From assembly GCF_009498275.1 (NCBI RefSeq), contig NZ_CP045643.1:1364001-1428000 (forward strand): DNA of 64,000 bases, given 5' to 3'. The stretch is from Streptomyces fagopyri. Lineage in GTDB: Bacteria > Actinomycetota > Actinomycetes > Streptomycetales > Streptomycetaceae. The notes under the pieces are model-generated. The model did no database searches. It was not told where the DNA came from and saw only the letters and a list, made by a program, of their open reading frames with translations. Below are positions 8,724 to 16,837 of the stretch, piece after piece; position 1 is the stretch's first letter; every line of letters starts with the position of its first letter. Both the position numbers and the translations under genes were made by a program.

Positions 8724-9241
8724 TAAAGCCTTCAATTCGACCATCAGCTCTCTTGCTACCACCCCTCCGCTCGCGAGGGGCTGCGATGACCGTCCATTCC
8801 AGTGACGGGAGGCTGTCCGCACGGTTCGGGATTCGGTGCGCGACGGCCGGCGTGCGGCGCGTCCGGGGCGTCCAGGGCGTCCAGGGCGTCCAGGGCGTCC
8901 AGGGCACGGTCGCCTGCTCCGCTCCGGCGCTCGGACCTGTCCGGTCTCCCCGCCCCGGCCGGTCCGGAGAACCGCCGGGCCCCGCCGGCCGGCGTCGCTC
9001 CGGATCGCCCGTTCGAGTGAGAGGCGTATCCGGTCGCCGGGCGGGGACGCGCATGACGGACTCCCCGCGGCGACGGTACGGGCGCCAGGGCCCCGGTCGA
9101 CTGCGATGGTGGGACACGGGGTACGACGCGTCCCGGGCGACAGGCGGTGGGGTCACCCGAAAGCGGGGGCCGAGCCGCCACCCGGCGGCGGGCCGGGCAG
9201 GCGCCGCCCGCCGGGCGCCGCCGCGGGTTCCGGGACGCCGT
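8724..9241. other. Intergenic, hydrogenase promoter region
   Basis: These 518 bases lie between the hydrogenase operon and the convergently placed end of the GTPase gene. The left part is relatively AT-rich (TTAAAGCCTTCAATTCGACC) and should contain the hhyS promoter, reading leftward. The rest is very GC-rich and includes a 9-base tandem repeat. Open frames across it have no ribosome-binding site or recognisable product, and I see no gene. Confidence 0.55.
8861..8905. repeat. 9-base tandem repeat, five units
   Basis: The unit GTCCAGGGC occurs at 8870, 8879, 8888 and 8897, preceded by a variant GTCCGGGGC at 8861. It lies upstream of the hydrogenase operon in apparently non-coding DNA. Because the unit is a multiple of three, it keeps all reading frames open, which explains spurious long frames here. 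Confidence 0.85.
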
Positions 9242-10030
9242 TCAGAAGCTGGGCACGCGGGACAGCAGGGTCACCAGTCGTTCGGCGGGGGCGAACAGGG
9301 GTTCCAAGCGTTCGTACTCGGCGGCCTCGTCCGCCGACGCGAGGACACGTCCGGGGGTCAGTGCGGCATGCAGGGCGAGGCCGCGCCCGACGATCGCGTG
9401 GTGCAGGATCCACAGGACCGGAACGGTCACGCCCGCGGGCTCGTGCCCGCAGGCGACCAGGGCGACCGCGCCACGCAGGTTCTCGGTGACGGCGACCTTC
9501 GCGATGACGTCCTCGAAGGGTTCGACCAGGGAGTCCAGCGGTACGGGCCCACCCCCGGCGGACGGCAGGCGGTCGCACTTCGTGAACACCAGCACGAACG
9601 GCGTCAGCCGCCCGTCGCGCTCGGCCAGGGCCCGCTGCACCAGCGCGCCCATACGGCGCAGGTCGGCGCGGTACGGCTCGTCACCGAGCAGTCGGGGCGC
9701 GTCGGCGAACACCATGATCCCGTCCGCGCGGGACAGGCCGAGGAGCAGCCGTTCCCCGCCCTGCCCCGCGAGGTACCGGTGGTCACGCCAGCGCACCGGC
9801 AGCACGGCGCGCCCCTGATAGTGGAGCAGCAGTTCGAGGACCTCTCGCCGCCCACCGCCGGGACGGCGCCCCCTCAGCACCTCCTCGGCCGCCGAGGTGA
9901 GTTCCTCGCGCAGGGACGCCTCGCGGGCACGGAGTCCGAAGCCCTGGATGCCGTCGCGCATCGCCGCGTACATCAGCGAGAGGTAGCTGCTCTTCCCCAC
10001 CCCGCCGTGTCCCAGCATCACGATGTCCAT
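9242..10030 (-). CDS. Small P-loop GTPase
   Basis: The 262-residue protein begins MDIVMLGHGGVGKSSYLSLM: the P-loop GHGGVGKSS is at 7-15, and TKCD at 150-153 gives guanine specificity. A WRDHRYL segment near 81 occupies the switch II position and lacks the usual DxxG, so hydrolysis may be atypical. No membrane helix or fused domain is present. The start ATG follows GAAGGAG at 7 bases. It is transcribed away from the Crp/Fnr gene, sharing a 253-base divergent promoter region, and so is a likely partner of the operon on the other side. It resembles the Ras-like single-domain GTPases that accompany prokaryotic stress or conflict gene clusters. The precise family needs a profile search. Confidence 0.85.
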   Translation of the reverse strand: MDIVMLGHGGVGKSSYLSLMYAAMRDGIQGFGLRAREASLREELTSAAEEVLRGRRPGGGRREVLELLLHYQGRAVLPVRWRDHRYLAGQGGERLLLGLSRADGIMVFADAPRLLGDEPYRADLRRMGALVQRALAERDGRLTPFVLVFTKCDRLPSAGGGPVPLDSLVEPFEDVIAKVAVTENLRGAVALVACGHEPAGVTVPVLWILHHAIVGRGLALHAALTPGRVLASADEAAEYERLEPLFAPAERLVTLLSRVPSF

Positions 10031-10147
10031 AGGGCTCCTTCGGCTGGCGCGCGGGCGGCCGGGCCATGGTGGCGGAGCGAACCGGACAAGAACCGGTCAG
10101 GTGACCGGTTGCCGGGACAAGGCGTGACGAGTCGAGACACCGCGAGG

Positions 10148-10158
10148 GGAATACGTAC
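10148..10158 (+). promoter_or_regulatory. GAATACGT motif, GTPase/Crp divergent promoter
   Basis: GGAATACGTAC occurs between the GTPase and the Crp/Fnr-type regulator. The same GAATACGT core occurs twice more at 11224 and 11237, upstream of the membrane-protein operon. It contains a TACGTA palindromic core here. It may be the operator for the adjacent regulator; this is inference from recurrence and position. Confidence 0.45.
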
Positions 10159-10193
10159 ACTCTTTCGACCTCAAGGGTGTTCTGTCCATCTGA

Positions 10194-10223
10194 TTCACCG
10201 ACAACTCTTTTGTGCGCTAAGTT
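10194..10223 (+). promoter_or_regulatory. Possible promoter for Crp/Fnr-type gene
   Basis: TTCACC (10194-10199) and TAAGTT (10218-10223) are separated by 18 bases in a locally AT-rich stretch, and the regulator starts 61 bases downstream. The hexamers only loosely match the housekeeping sigma consensus. Confidence 0.35.
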
Positions 10224-10283
10224 CCTCGCACCGGCACGCCGGTCCGTGCACGAAGCGGACGGTGTCGACCGAGGGGGGACCGT

Positions 10284-11171
10284 ATGCGCGACCACACTCA
10301 TTCCAGTCCCACGAGCCACTCGACGCCCTTGAGTCGCTGGCCACAGGGGACGCTCATGGCCAACCTGTCGTCCGACGACCGAAACGCGCTGCTGCGGCTG
10401 GGCCGTGTCGTGCGGTACGACACCGGCGACGTCCTCATACGCGAAGGCGGACCCGAGACCACCGTGCTGCTCCTCACCGACGGCTGTGTGAAGGTCGTCG
10501 GTGCCGTCGAGGACGGAGGCACGGTACTGCTCGCCCTGCGGGTGCGCGGCGAACTGGTCGGCGAGGTCTCGGCGTTGGACGGGCAGCCGCGCTCGGCCAC
10601 CGTGATCGCCGCCCGCCCCACCGTCACCCGCACCCTGACCGGCGCCGTCTTCCTCTCCTTCCTGCGGGAGAGCCGGGACGCGTCCGAGGTGGTGCAGCGA
10701 TCCGTGGCGGGCAAGCTGCGCGGCGCCACCCGTCACCGCATCGACACGAGCGGCGGCACGGCCACCGTCCGGCTGGCCCGCACCCTGGACAATCTCGTCC
10801 GCAGCTACGCGAGGGCCGTGCCCGAGGGGCTGCGGATCGACGTACCGCTCAGCCACACCGACCTGGCCGCGCTCGCCGGGATCTCGGACGCGAGCGTGCA
10901 GCGCGCTCTGCGCAGCCTCCGCGCCGCCGGGGCCGTGACCACCAAGTACCGGGGCATCGTCATCCGTGAACCGGGCATCCTGCGGGCCATCGCCGCGCAG
11001 AGCGGCTGGCCCGCGGCCGACGCCGGTGGGCTGCCGGGCGTACCCACTCCGCGCGCCCCCCGTCCGCCGAGGCCCAAGCGCGCGCCCCTCGAACCGCCCG
11101 CGCCGCACACCGGGTCGGCCTCGGGCCTCACCGCGCCCGCCGACGACGCGCCGCTGTCCGAGGCCGGCTGA
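10284..11171 (+). CDS. Crp/Fnr-family transcriptional regulator
   Basis: The 295-residue protein has a cyclic-nucleotide-binding-like beta-roll at about residues 30-140 (VVRYDTGDVLIREGG, then GELVGEVSALDGQPRSATV, which fits the phosphate-cassette position). A helix-turn-helix follows at about 189-220 (LSHTDLAALAGISDASVQRALRSL). There is no cysteine set for an iron-sulphur cluster, so it is not an oxygen-sensing Fnr. A proline-rich C-terminal tail of about 60 residues follows the HTH and is longer than usual. The GGGGGGACC stretch just upstream acts as ribosome-binding site. It stands between the divergent GTPase and the seven-gene operon and probably controls both. Confidence 0.88.
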   Translation: MRDHTHSSPTSHSTPLSRWPQGTLMANLSSDDRNALLRLGRVVRYDTGDVLIREGGPETTVLLLTDGCVKVVGAVEDGGTVLLALRVRGELVGEVSALDGQPRSATVIAARPTVTRTLTGAVFLSFLRESRDASEVVQRSVAGKLRGATRHRIDTSGGTATVRLARTLDNLVRSYARAVPEGLRIDVPLSHTDLAALAGISDASVQRALRSLRAAGAVTTKYRGIVIREPGILRAIAAQSGWPAADAGGLPGVPTPRAPRPPRPKRAPLEPPAPHTGSASGLTAPADDAPLSEAG

Positions 11172-11223
11172 TCCGAGCGACCCGCCGGAACGGGACACCG
11201 GAACGGCGGGTCGTGGTGAAGGT

Positions 11224-11245
11224 GAATACGTCAGCGGAATACGTC
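11224..11245 (+). promoter_or_regulatory. Direct repeat GAATACGTC x2 upstream of operon
   Basis: GAATACGTC occurs at 11224-11232 and 11237-11245, spaced 13 bases start to start, about 80 bases upstream of the first membrane-protein gene. The outer bases also form a GGTGA...TCACC dyad (11221-11225 and 11244-11248). The core recurs at 10149 in the promoter of the neighbouring regulator. Confidence 0.5.
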
Positions 11246-11322
11246 ACCTGACCGAATCTCGCCGCACCGACGCGCCGACAGTGGGCCGGTGACAACCGGC
11301 CACTTACGGGGGGTGGTGTGCT

Positions 11323-13467
11323 GTGAGGCTGTTCCGACTCGTTCCGCACCGGATGCGAGGACGCGCGCCCGCGCAGCCTCCGACACCGGGTCCCACCTAT
11401 CGCGAACCGGCTTCTCTGTCGGCGGAGTTGGCCGATCTGGCCGCGCATCCGAGACTCGCCCGGCACAGTGCGGCGTTACACGACCTGGCGGACGCTGTCA
11501 GCAGTGGCAGAGGGCTCGAGGTGTGGGCGGGCGGCAGTCTCGTCACCGCGTACGGAGGGCCCGACGCGCTCGGCGACGGCCCCGCCGAGAAGGGCGACCG
11601 GGCACGCCGGCTCGGTCTGCTGCCGACGGCGCTCGTCTTCGTCCCGCTGCTGATCACCTGGTTCGGACTCGGCGCCGCGGCCTGGGCCAACCAGCGCATG
11701 AACGATTCCGGCGCTCGCTTCGAGGGCTCCTTCCTGACGCTGTGGCAGCAGGGCTTCGACGGACATCTGTGGCCGTTCCTCCGCTTCGACATGATGGCGG
11801 TCTGGACGGTACTCGCGCTGGCCGCGCTGGCCACCACCACCATGCTGCGCCACCGCTGGGAGGAACGCGACGAGCGGGAACGCCTGGTGCTCTCGCAGCG
11901 ACTGTCCGGGGCCCTCGCGCAGACCGAGGCCTTGGCGGTCCGCGCGGCGGCCACCTCACCACGCCGGTTCACGGAAGAACTGCAGGGCGCGGCGAAGGAG
12001 TTGCACACGCTCCTCGGCCGTGCCGTCGACGTCCAGGAGGGCGCGCGCCGCGCCGTGGCGCAGGCCGACGGCGCCACCGACCGCACCGTCACGGCCCTGA
12101 CCTCGCTCGACTCGGCGCTCGTCGTCCTGCGCGCGGGAGCCTCCGAGGCACGCGAGGCCACCCGGGGCGCGTCCACGGCCGCGGGCCAGGTCGCCCAAGG
12201 GGCGGACGTGCTGACCAGCGGAGTGGCCGCGTCCGTGGCCGCGCTGCGCGACTCGGTCGGCGAGGCGGGACGGATCGCCGCCGAGCACATCGCGGCGGCC
12301 GGCGTGTCCGTCGCCGACCGCTTCGACGCGGTCGCCTCCGCCGCCGAACTGCGCGGGTCCGCCGCGACCGACCGTGCCACCGAGTCCATGGAACGGATCC
12401 GTGACGAGGCCAGGGACACCCTGGAGAAGACACAGACCTCCCTCGACGAGTCGACACGCCTGCTCACCGCCACCGTGCGGGGGCTCGACCGCACACTCAC
12501 GACGCTCCCCACCGCGCTGGAGGGTTCGGCCGCCGAGGGGGCCGACCGCATCGGCATGGCGTACGACATGGCCGTCGCCGCCCTGGCCGCCTCGCTGCGT
12601 CAGGAGGTGCGCGAGGTGTCGGCCGAACTCGCCGACCGCATCAACCAGTTGCACACCGTCGTGATGACCCAGCGGGCGGTCCAGCGCGACCTCGGCGGTG
12701 GCCAGGAGCAGATCCGGGATCTGCTCCGAGCGGCCGCGGCCGACTTCGAGCAGGCGCTGCGCCGCGTCACCGGCGGTCTCGACGAGGCGGGACGCGCCGT
12801 CGTGAACGGCTCGGCCGAACTGAGCGCGGCCGCACGGCAGTTGCGCCGGGCGCCGGACGGCTCCCAGCCCTCCGCCGACACGGTCCCCCACTCCCCTTCG
12901 CCGTCCGACCCGGGAGCCGGGCTCGACCCGGGACCCAGGCCCGACCCCGAACCGAGGCCCGATCCGGGACCCAGGCCCGACCTCAATCCGAGGCTCGACC
13001 CGGGTCCGAGGCCCGACCCGGGTCCGAGGCCCGACCCGGGTCCGAGGCCCGAGTCCGGCCCCGACTCCCCCTCCGACAGCGGTCACGACTCCCCTCCCGA
13101 GCCCGATCACGATCCCGAGCCCGATCATGGACCGGGCTTGAGGCCCGGCTCCGGCTCCGGCTCCGGGACTCCCCATCACCGGCCCGCAGACTCCACGCCC
13201 CCGAGCGTCGGGACTCACCCGTTCCCCGCTGCCCCGAGCCTTTCCGACGCCCGTCCCCGGCCCGCGACTTCCGTCACGACCGGCCCCGCCCGCGCCCACG
13301 GAGCCGGACGGACGCCCACCCCCACGCCTTCGCCCATGTCCGCTCCCGCTCCCGCGCCCGCGCCCGCCCCCGAACAGGCCGACAGCCTGGAGAGCCCGTC
13401 GACACACCGGCTGCGCAAGCCCGTGCGCCCCGATCCCGGGGACGAGCGGCGGGAGGGAACGCGGTGA
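11323..13467 (+). CDS. Two-helix membrane protein with long coiled-coil tail (ZorA-like)
   Basis: The 714-residue protein starts at GTG after a GGGGGGTGG site. About 95 N-terminal residues precede a first membrane helix (LGLLPTALVFVPLLITWFGL, about 98-122). A roughly 40-residue loop leads to a second helix (MMAVWTVLALAALATTTML, about 157-178). Residues 180-520 form a long Ala/Glu/Arg-rich coiled-coil with methyl-accepting-protein-like periodicity. A proline-rich tail contains repeated DPGPRP units (about 525-580) and a PAPAPAPAP stretch. The next gene encodes a MotB-like partner, so this may be a divergent stator/proton-channel subunit of ZorA type, although only two helices are clear instead of three. 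A chemoreceptor-like scaffold is the alternative. It overlaps the next gene by 4 bases. Confidence 0.75.
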   Translation: MRLFRLVPHRMRGRAPAQPPTPGPTYREPASLSAELADLAAHPRLARHSAALHDLADAVSSGRGLEVWAGGSLVTAYGGPDALGDGPAEKGDRARRLGLLPTALVFVPLLITWFGLGAAAWANQRMNDSGARFEGSFLTLWQQGFDGHLWPFLRFDMMAVWTVLALAALATTTMLRHRWEERDERERLVLSQRLSGALAQTEALAVRAAATSPRRFTEELQGAAKELHTLLGRAVDVQEGARRAVAQADGATDRTVTALTSLDSALVVLRAGASEAREATRGASTAAGQVAQGADVLTSGVAASVAALRDSVGEAGRIAAEHIAAAGVSVADRFDAVASAAELRGSAATDRATESMERIRDEARDTLEKTQTSLDESTRLLTATVRGLDRTLTTLPTALEGSAAEGADRIGMAYDMAVAALAASLRQEVREVSAELADRINQLHTVVMTQRAVQRDLGGGQEQIRDLLRAAAADFEQALRRVTGGLDEAGRAVVNGSAELSAAARQLRRAPDGSQPSADTVPHSPSPSDPGAGLDPGPRPDPEPRPDPGPRPDLNPRLDPGPRPDPGPRPDPGPRPESGPDSPSDSGHDSPPEPDHDPEPDHGPGLRPGSGSGSGTPHHRPADSTPPSVGTHPFPAAPSLSDARPRPATSVTTGPARAHGAGRTPTPTPSPMSAPAPAPAPAPEQADSLESPSTHRLRKPVRPDPGDERREGTR
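12937..13062 (+). repeat. Proline-rich DPGPRP repeat in coding sequence
   Basis: Imperfect 18-base units read as D-P-G-P-R-P occur repeatedly within the C-terminal part of the coiled-coil membrane protein, with GACCCGGGTCCGAGGCCC nearly identical in the last copies. The repeat is in frame and gives an extended proline-rich linker. Confidence 0.7.
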
Positions 13468-14039
13468 ACCGGCAGTCGAGACGCGCGACGGTGCCGTATC
13501 TCGCGGGCTGGCTGTTCGCGGACGTGCTGCTGGTGATCGTGCTGGTGGTGCTGGGAGGCGAACGGACCCCGCACGAGGGGGCGTTCGCGCGCGGCCCGTC
13601 ACCCACCCCCACGCCGACGCCGAGCGCACGGCGATCGCCCTCGCCGGAGCCGACCGCGACGCCGGCACCACGAACCCGGCCGGGCGGGCTCGACCCGGCC
13701 ACCCGCTCGATCACCGTGCACACCGACGCCGACGCCCTGGTCGCGGGCTCGAAGGCCGCGAGGGCCGATCTGGAGCACCAGGTCACCGACGGGATCGAGC
13801 GGTTCAGGGGACGGACCGCGGCCTTCGTCATGGTCTTCGGGACCGTCCACGGCGCGGGAGGAGCCGTCGACAGCGGGCGCAGCGACGCGTACGCCACCGC
13901 CGTGGCCCGGTTGCTGCCGCGGGCCGAGCCCGCCTTCTTCCCGCCGTACTCGGAGAAGATCATCCGCGGCGATCACGACAGCAGTGGCGACATCAGCTCG
14001 GGAACGGCCCGGATCGAGCTCTTCTTCCTGCTGCGGTGA
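13464..14039 (+). CDS. MotB/ZorB-like membrane protein with OmpA-like end
   Basis: The 191-residue protein starts at GTG overlapping the upstream stop (GTGA), after a GGGAGGGA site. One N-terminal membrane helix contains an acidic residue in its first half (AGWLFADVLLVIVLVVLGG, about 14-32), the hallmark of MotB/ExbD/ZorB subunits where Asp carries protons. A Pro/Thr/Ser linker (about 50-75) follows. The C-terminal domain of about 110 residues has VMVFGTVHGAGGAVDSGRSD and ends with TARIELFFLLR. Its pattern resembles the OmpA-like peptidoglycan-binding fold, though the classic NxxLSxxRA motif is degenerate. Coupling with the coiled-coil membrane protein supports a stator-like pair. The assignment is by pattern, not by database search. 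Confidence 0.72.
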   Translation: MNRQSRRATVPYLAGWLFADVLLVIVLVVLGGERTPHEGAFARGPSPTPTPTPSARRSPSPEPTATPAPRTRPGGLDPATRSITVHTDADALVAGSKAARADLEHQVTDGIERFRGRTAAFVMVFGTVHGAGGAVDSGRSDAYATAVARLLPRAEPAFFPPYSEKIIRGDHDSSGDISSGTARIELFFLLR

Positions 14040-14187
14040 CGTCCTTCGCCCGCCCCGGTTCCCTCCTCCGCCACGAATCGAACGCCGCGACCGACAACCC
14101 GGACCGACCGGCCCGCGCCCAGCCGTTCGTACAAGGCGCGCGCGGGGACAGCGCACCCACTCACAGCCCAACGGAGCGTGGAGCATC

Positions 14188-16836
14188 GTGACCGTCTTCA
14201 AGAAGGACCCGAGCCTCGCGGAGCTGCGCGAGTTCACCCACCAGACCCTGACCATGCTCAGCGAGCAGAACATCCCCGACACACCCGAGGCCCATGAGTC
14301 CCGCGACCGGATCGAGTCGCTCGCGGCGGAACTCGACGCACGGCTGAACGCACCGGTCACCATCGGGGTGGTCGGCGAGTACTCCGTCGGCAAGTCCCTG
14401 CTCCTCGGCACCCTGTTGGGCAAGCCCGACCTGCTGCCGGTGGAGGCGGGACCCAGCACCGGCAACATCACGGTGCTGGAGCTGTCACGCGGCGAACCGG
14501 GCCGGCCGACGACCGCCGACGAGAACACGGACGTCGCCTTCCTCACCGAGAAGCAGCTCGCCGCGTGCGTGGGCGCCGTTCTCGACGACCTCGTCCGGGT
14601 GCTGGACGAACGGCACCCCCACCTCGGCGCCGGAGTCGCGCTCGCCGACTACAACCCCGTCACCGATGCGCGGGGTTGGGCGCCCTTCGAGGCGTGGTAC
14701 CCCCGGCTGTGGCCCGCCGCCGGCGGCCCGGTCGCGTACGAGGCGATCGGCGCCGCGCACCGGGACGCCGTCACCGAGCTGTGCCGGATCCGCGACGCGG
14801 CCCTGAGCCAGCGTGATCTGCTCGGCACCTCCGTGGGTGTGTCGCGGAAGGCGGTCGGCGCGGCGCTGGTCCTCGGAGCCGCCCAGCGCACGCCCGAGAT
14901 CCCGCCGAAGCGGATCGTGCAGCCCTTCGACACGGGGCAGTTGAAGAACTCCGACACCGTGGTGGCCGCGGAGGCGCTGCGCCGGGCGTTCCCGCTGGTC
15001 GAGAAGGTGACACTGCGGGTCGAGGTCTCGCCCGACCACTGGGACCTGTCCGGGCTGATCTCCCAGGACACCGCGGTACGGCTGCTGGACTTCCCGGGCA
15101 TCAACGCCGCCGGTTCCTTCGGCCGCGACACCTACCTCAGCCGCCGCGAGCTGGTGTCCGTGCACACCATCCTGCTGGTCATCAGTGCCGTACGCCCCGA
15201 GTCGAAGGGCGCCTCGACGTTCTGGGACATGCTCTGCGAGGACGGCCGGGAACCGCAGGGGCTGGCGAGCGCGGCCCTCGTCGCGGCGAACGCCTTCGAC
15301 CTCGCCAAGCCGCCCACGCTGATGGACGTACCGGAGGGTCCGTTGCCGCTGCGGCAGCTGCTGTCGCACTCGGCCGAGGTCAACGGCGTGCACGTGTACG
15401 GAAACAAGTTCGTGCACCACCGCGAGGACGGCATCGTGGCCGTCTCCTCGATCGCCGCCATCCGCGCGCACCAACTCCCGTACACCGAGACCTCCTCGGA
15501 GACCCGGGAGCGCATCCACAAGGCGCTGGCGGACCTCGACCCGCCGGGCGCGAAACGGTGGGAGAAGATCGCCGACCGGTTGCGCCGGGCCGACGAGACC
15601 AACCCCTGGACGGACCGGCTGCGCGCCTACGACAACGACGGCGGGGTCCAGCGGCTGCGCCTGCTGATCGACCATCACGTACGCCGTCACGGACTCGATC
15701 AGAAACTGGAGCGGGCGCGCGGCTCGCACCGCAAGCTGTGGCGCGAACTGAGCCTGCTGCAACGGCAGGTGCACCGGGCCGCGGGCGGCGAGCAGCCCGA
15801 GGAGTACCGCGAACTCGCCCTGCGGCTGGGTGAGTTCCGGGATCTGCTCGGCCTGATGCTGCCCACCCTGTACCAACTCACCACCCCGGCGCCGCGCGTG
15901 GGCGGGGCCGACGGCGCCTCGTACGCCGCCGAACTCGGCGGACGGCCGCCCCGCCGGGAGGAGATCGCGGACTCGGTGCGCGACGACGTCTTCGACTGGC
16001 GGGAGTGGCAGGAGCTGCTGGGCCGGGCCGAGCGGGACCGCAACCATCTCGTCCCCCGCAGTGAACCGCCCGCGCAGGGTGGCATCAAGAACCTGCCACG
16101 GCCGGGCCGGACCGCCGCCGTCGCGGCTCAGGCACCCGCCAGCGAGGAGTCGGCCGACGTCACACTGACCTTCCTCGACAGGTTCCGGGCGCTCGTCGAC
16201 CGTCGCACCGGCGAGGAGCACGACCAGCTGCGCGTCTGGTTCGACCACTGGGCGGCCTACTGGCAGGACGAGTTCGGGCGGCTGCGCGAGTGGATGGCGG
16301 ACCCGGCCACCGACAGCCTGCTCAACGAGCTGTTCACCCGGCTGCGCGGCAGCGCGCACCGGGCCGACAGCCAGCTGAACCACCTGTGGACGGCTCTCAA
16401 CCCGGTGCACGCGCGAGAACGGGTGGAGGAACTGGCGTCCGTGCCCGGCCCGACCTCCGGTGACCAGGAGAACCGATTCCCGATGCGGGCCCCGCACGCG
16501 CTGCCCTGGGACCACCGCATGCCCCGGCTGGAGGACCAGCGCTCCGAGGAACGCGAACGGCACCCGCTGCTGGTGGTGCAGCTGCGCCAGCACACCGCGG
16601 ACGCCGCGGCCCGGCTCGTCACCGAGCATCTCGGCCGCACCCTCGCCCTGATCGAGAAGGACCTGGTCGCCCTGTACTCGAAGACCGCGGAGTACCTGCC
16701 CCGCGAGAACGAGGTGCGCGCGCCGCGCAAGCCCCTGGGGACGGAGCCGCACTCCGGCGGGGACGGCGCCGGTGCCGCGGAGGTGCCGGTCGAAGAGCCC
16801 ATCGACATCCTGATCCGAGCCTGGAGCGACGACTGA
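14188..16836 (+). CDS. Dynamin-like large GTPase (SrfC-like)
   Basis: The 882-residue protein begins VTVFKKDPSLAELREF. A helical segment (20-55) precedes the P-loop GEYSVGKS at 63-70, in the GxxSxGKS form typical of dynamin-family GTPases, and a DFPG switch motif lies near residue 300. About 230 residues between them is larger than normal. The C-terminal half is mostly alpha-helical with long charged helices, as in dynamin stalks; no membrane helix is present. The GTG start sits behind GGAG, 148 bases after the MotB-like gene, and the Hsp70-like gene starts 1 base after its stop. Size and pairing with an Hsp70-fold protein recall SrfC (Virul_Fac) of enterobacteria. Membrane remodelling is plausible but unproven. 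Confidence 0.82.
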   Translation: MTVFKKDPSLAELREFTHQTLTMLSEQNIPDTPEAHESRDRIESLAAELDARLNAPVTIGVVGEYSVGKSLLLGTLLGKPDLLPVEAGPSTGNITVLELSRGEPGRPTTADENTDVAFLTEKQLAACVGAVLDDLVRVLDERHPHLGAGVALADYNPVTDARGWAPFEAWYPRLWPAAGGPVAYEAIGAAHRDAVTELCRIRDAALSQRDLLGTSVGVSRKAVGAALVLGAAQRTPEIPPKRIVQPFDTGQLKNSDTVVAAEALRRAFPLVEKVTLRVEVSPDHWDLSGLISQDTAVRLLDFPGINAAGSFGRDTYLSRRELVSVHTILLVISAVRPESKGASTFWDMLCEDGREPQGLASAALVAANAFDLAKPPTLMDVPEGPLPLRQLLSHSAEVNGVHVYGNKFVHHREDGIVAVSSIAAIRAHQLPYTETSSETRERIHKALADLDPPGAKRWEKIADRLRRADETNPWTDRLRAYDNDGGVQRLRLLIDHHVRRHGLDQKLERARGSHRKLWRELSLLQRQVHRAAGGEQPEEYRELALRLGEFRDLLGLMLPTLYQLTTPAPRVGGADGASYAAELGGRPPRREEIADSVRDDVFDWREWQELLGRAERDRNHLVPRSEPPAQGGIKNLPRPGRTAAVAAQAPASEESADVTLTFLDRFRALVDRRTGEEHDQLRVWFDHWAAYWQDEFGRLREWMADPATDSLLNELFTRLRGSAHRADSQLNHLWTALNPVHARERVEELASVPGPTSGDQENRFPMRAPHALPWDHRMPRLEDQRSEERERHPLLVVQLRQHTADAAARLVTEHLGRTLALIEKDLVALYSKTAEYLPRENEVRAPRKPLGTEPHSGGDGAGAAEVPVEEPIDILIRAWSDD

Positions 16837-16837
16837 C

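Noticed and set aside
8756..9181. Minus-strand open frame upstream of hhyS containing a repeated Asp-Ala-Leu pattern
   Set aside because: The pattern is produced by the 9-base tandem repeat; there is no ribosome-binding site and the composition is that of non-coding GC-rich DNA.
10284..11171. Crp/Fnr-type protein as the hydrogenase regulator
   Set aside because: Tempting because of the neighbouring operon, but it lacks iron-sulphur cysteines and lies beside, and probably serves, the GTPase/membrane cluster.
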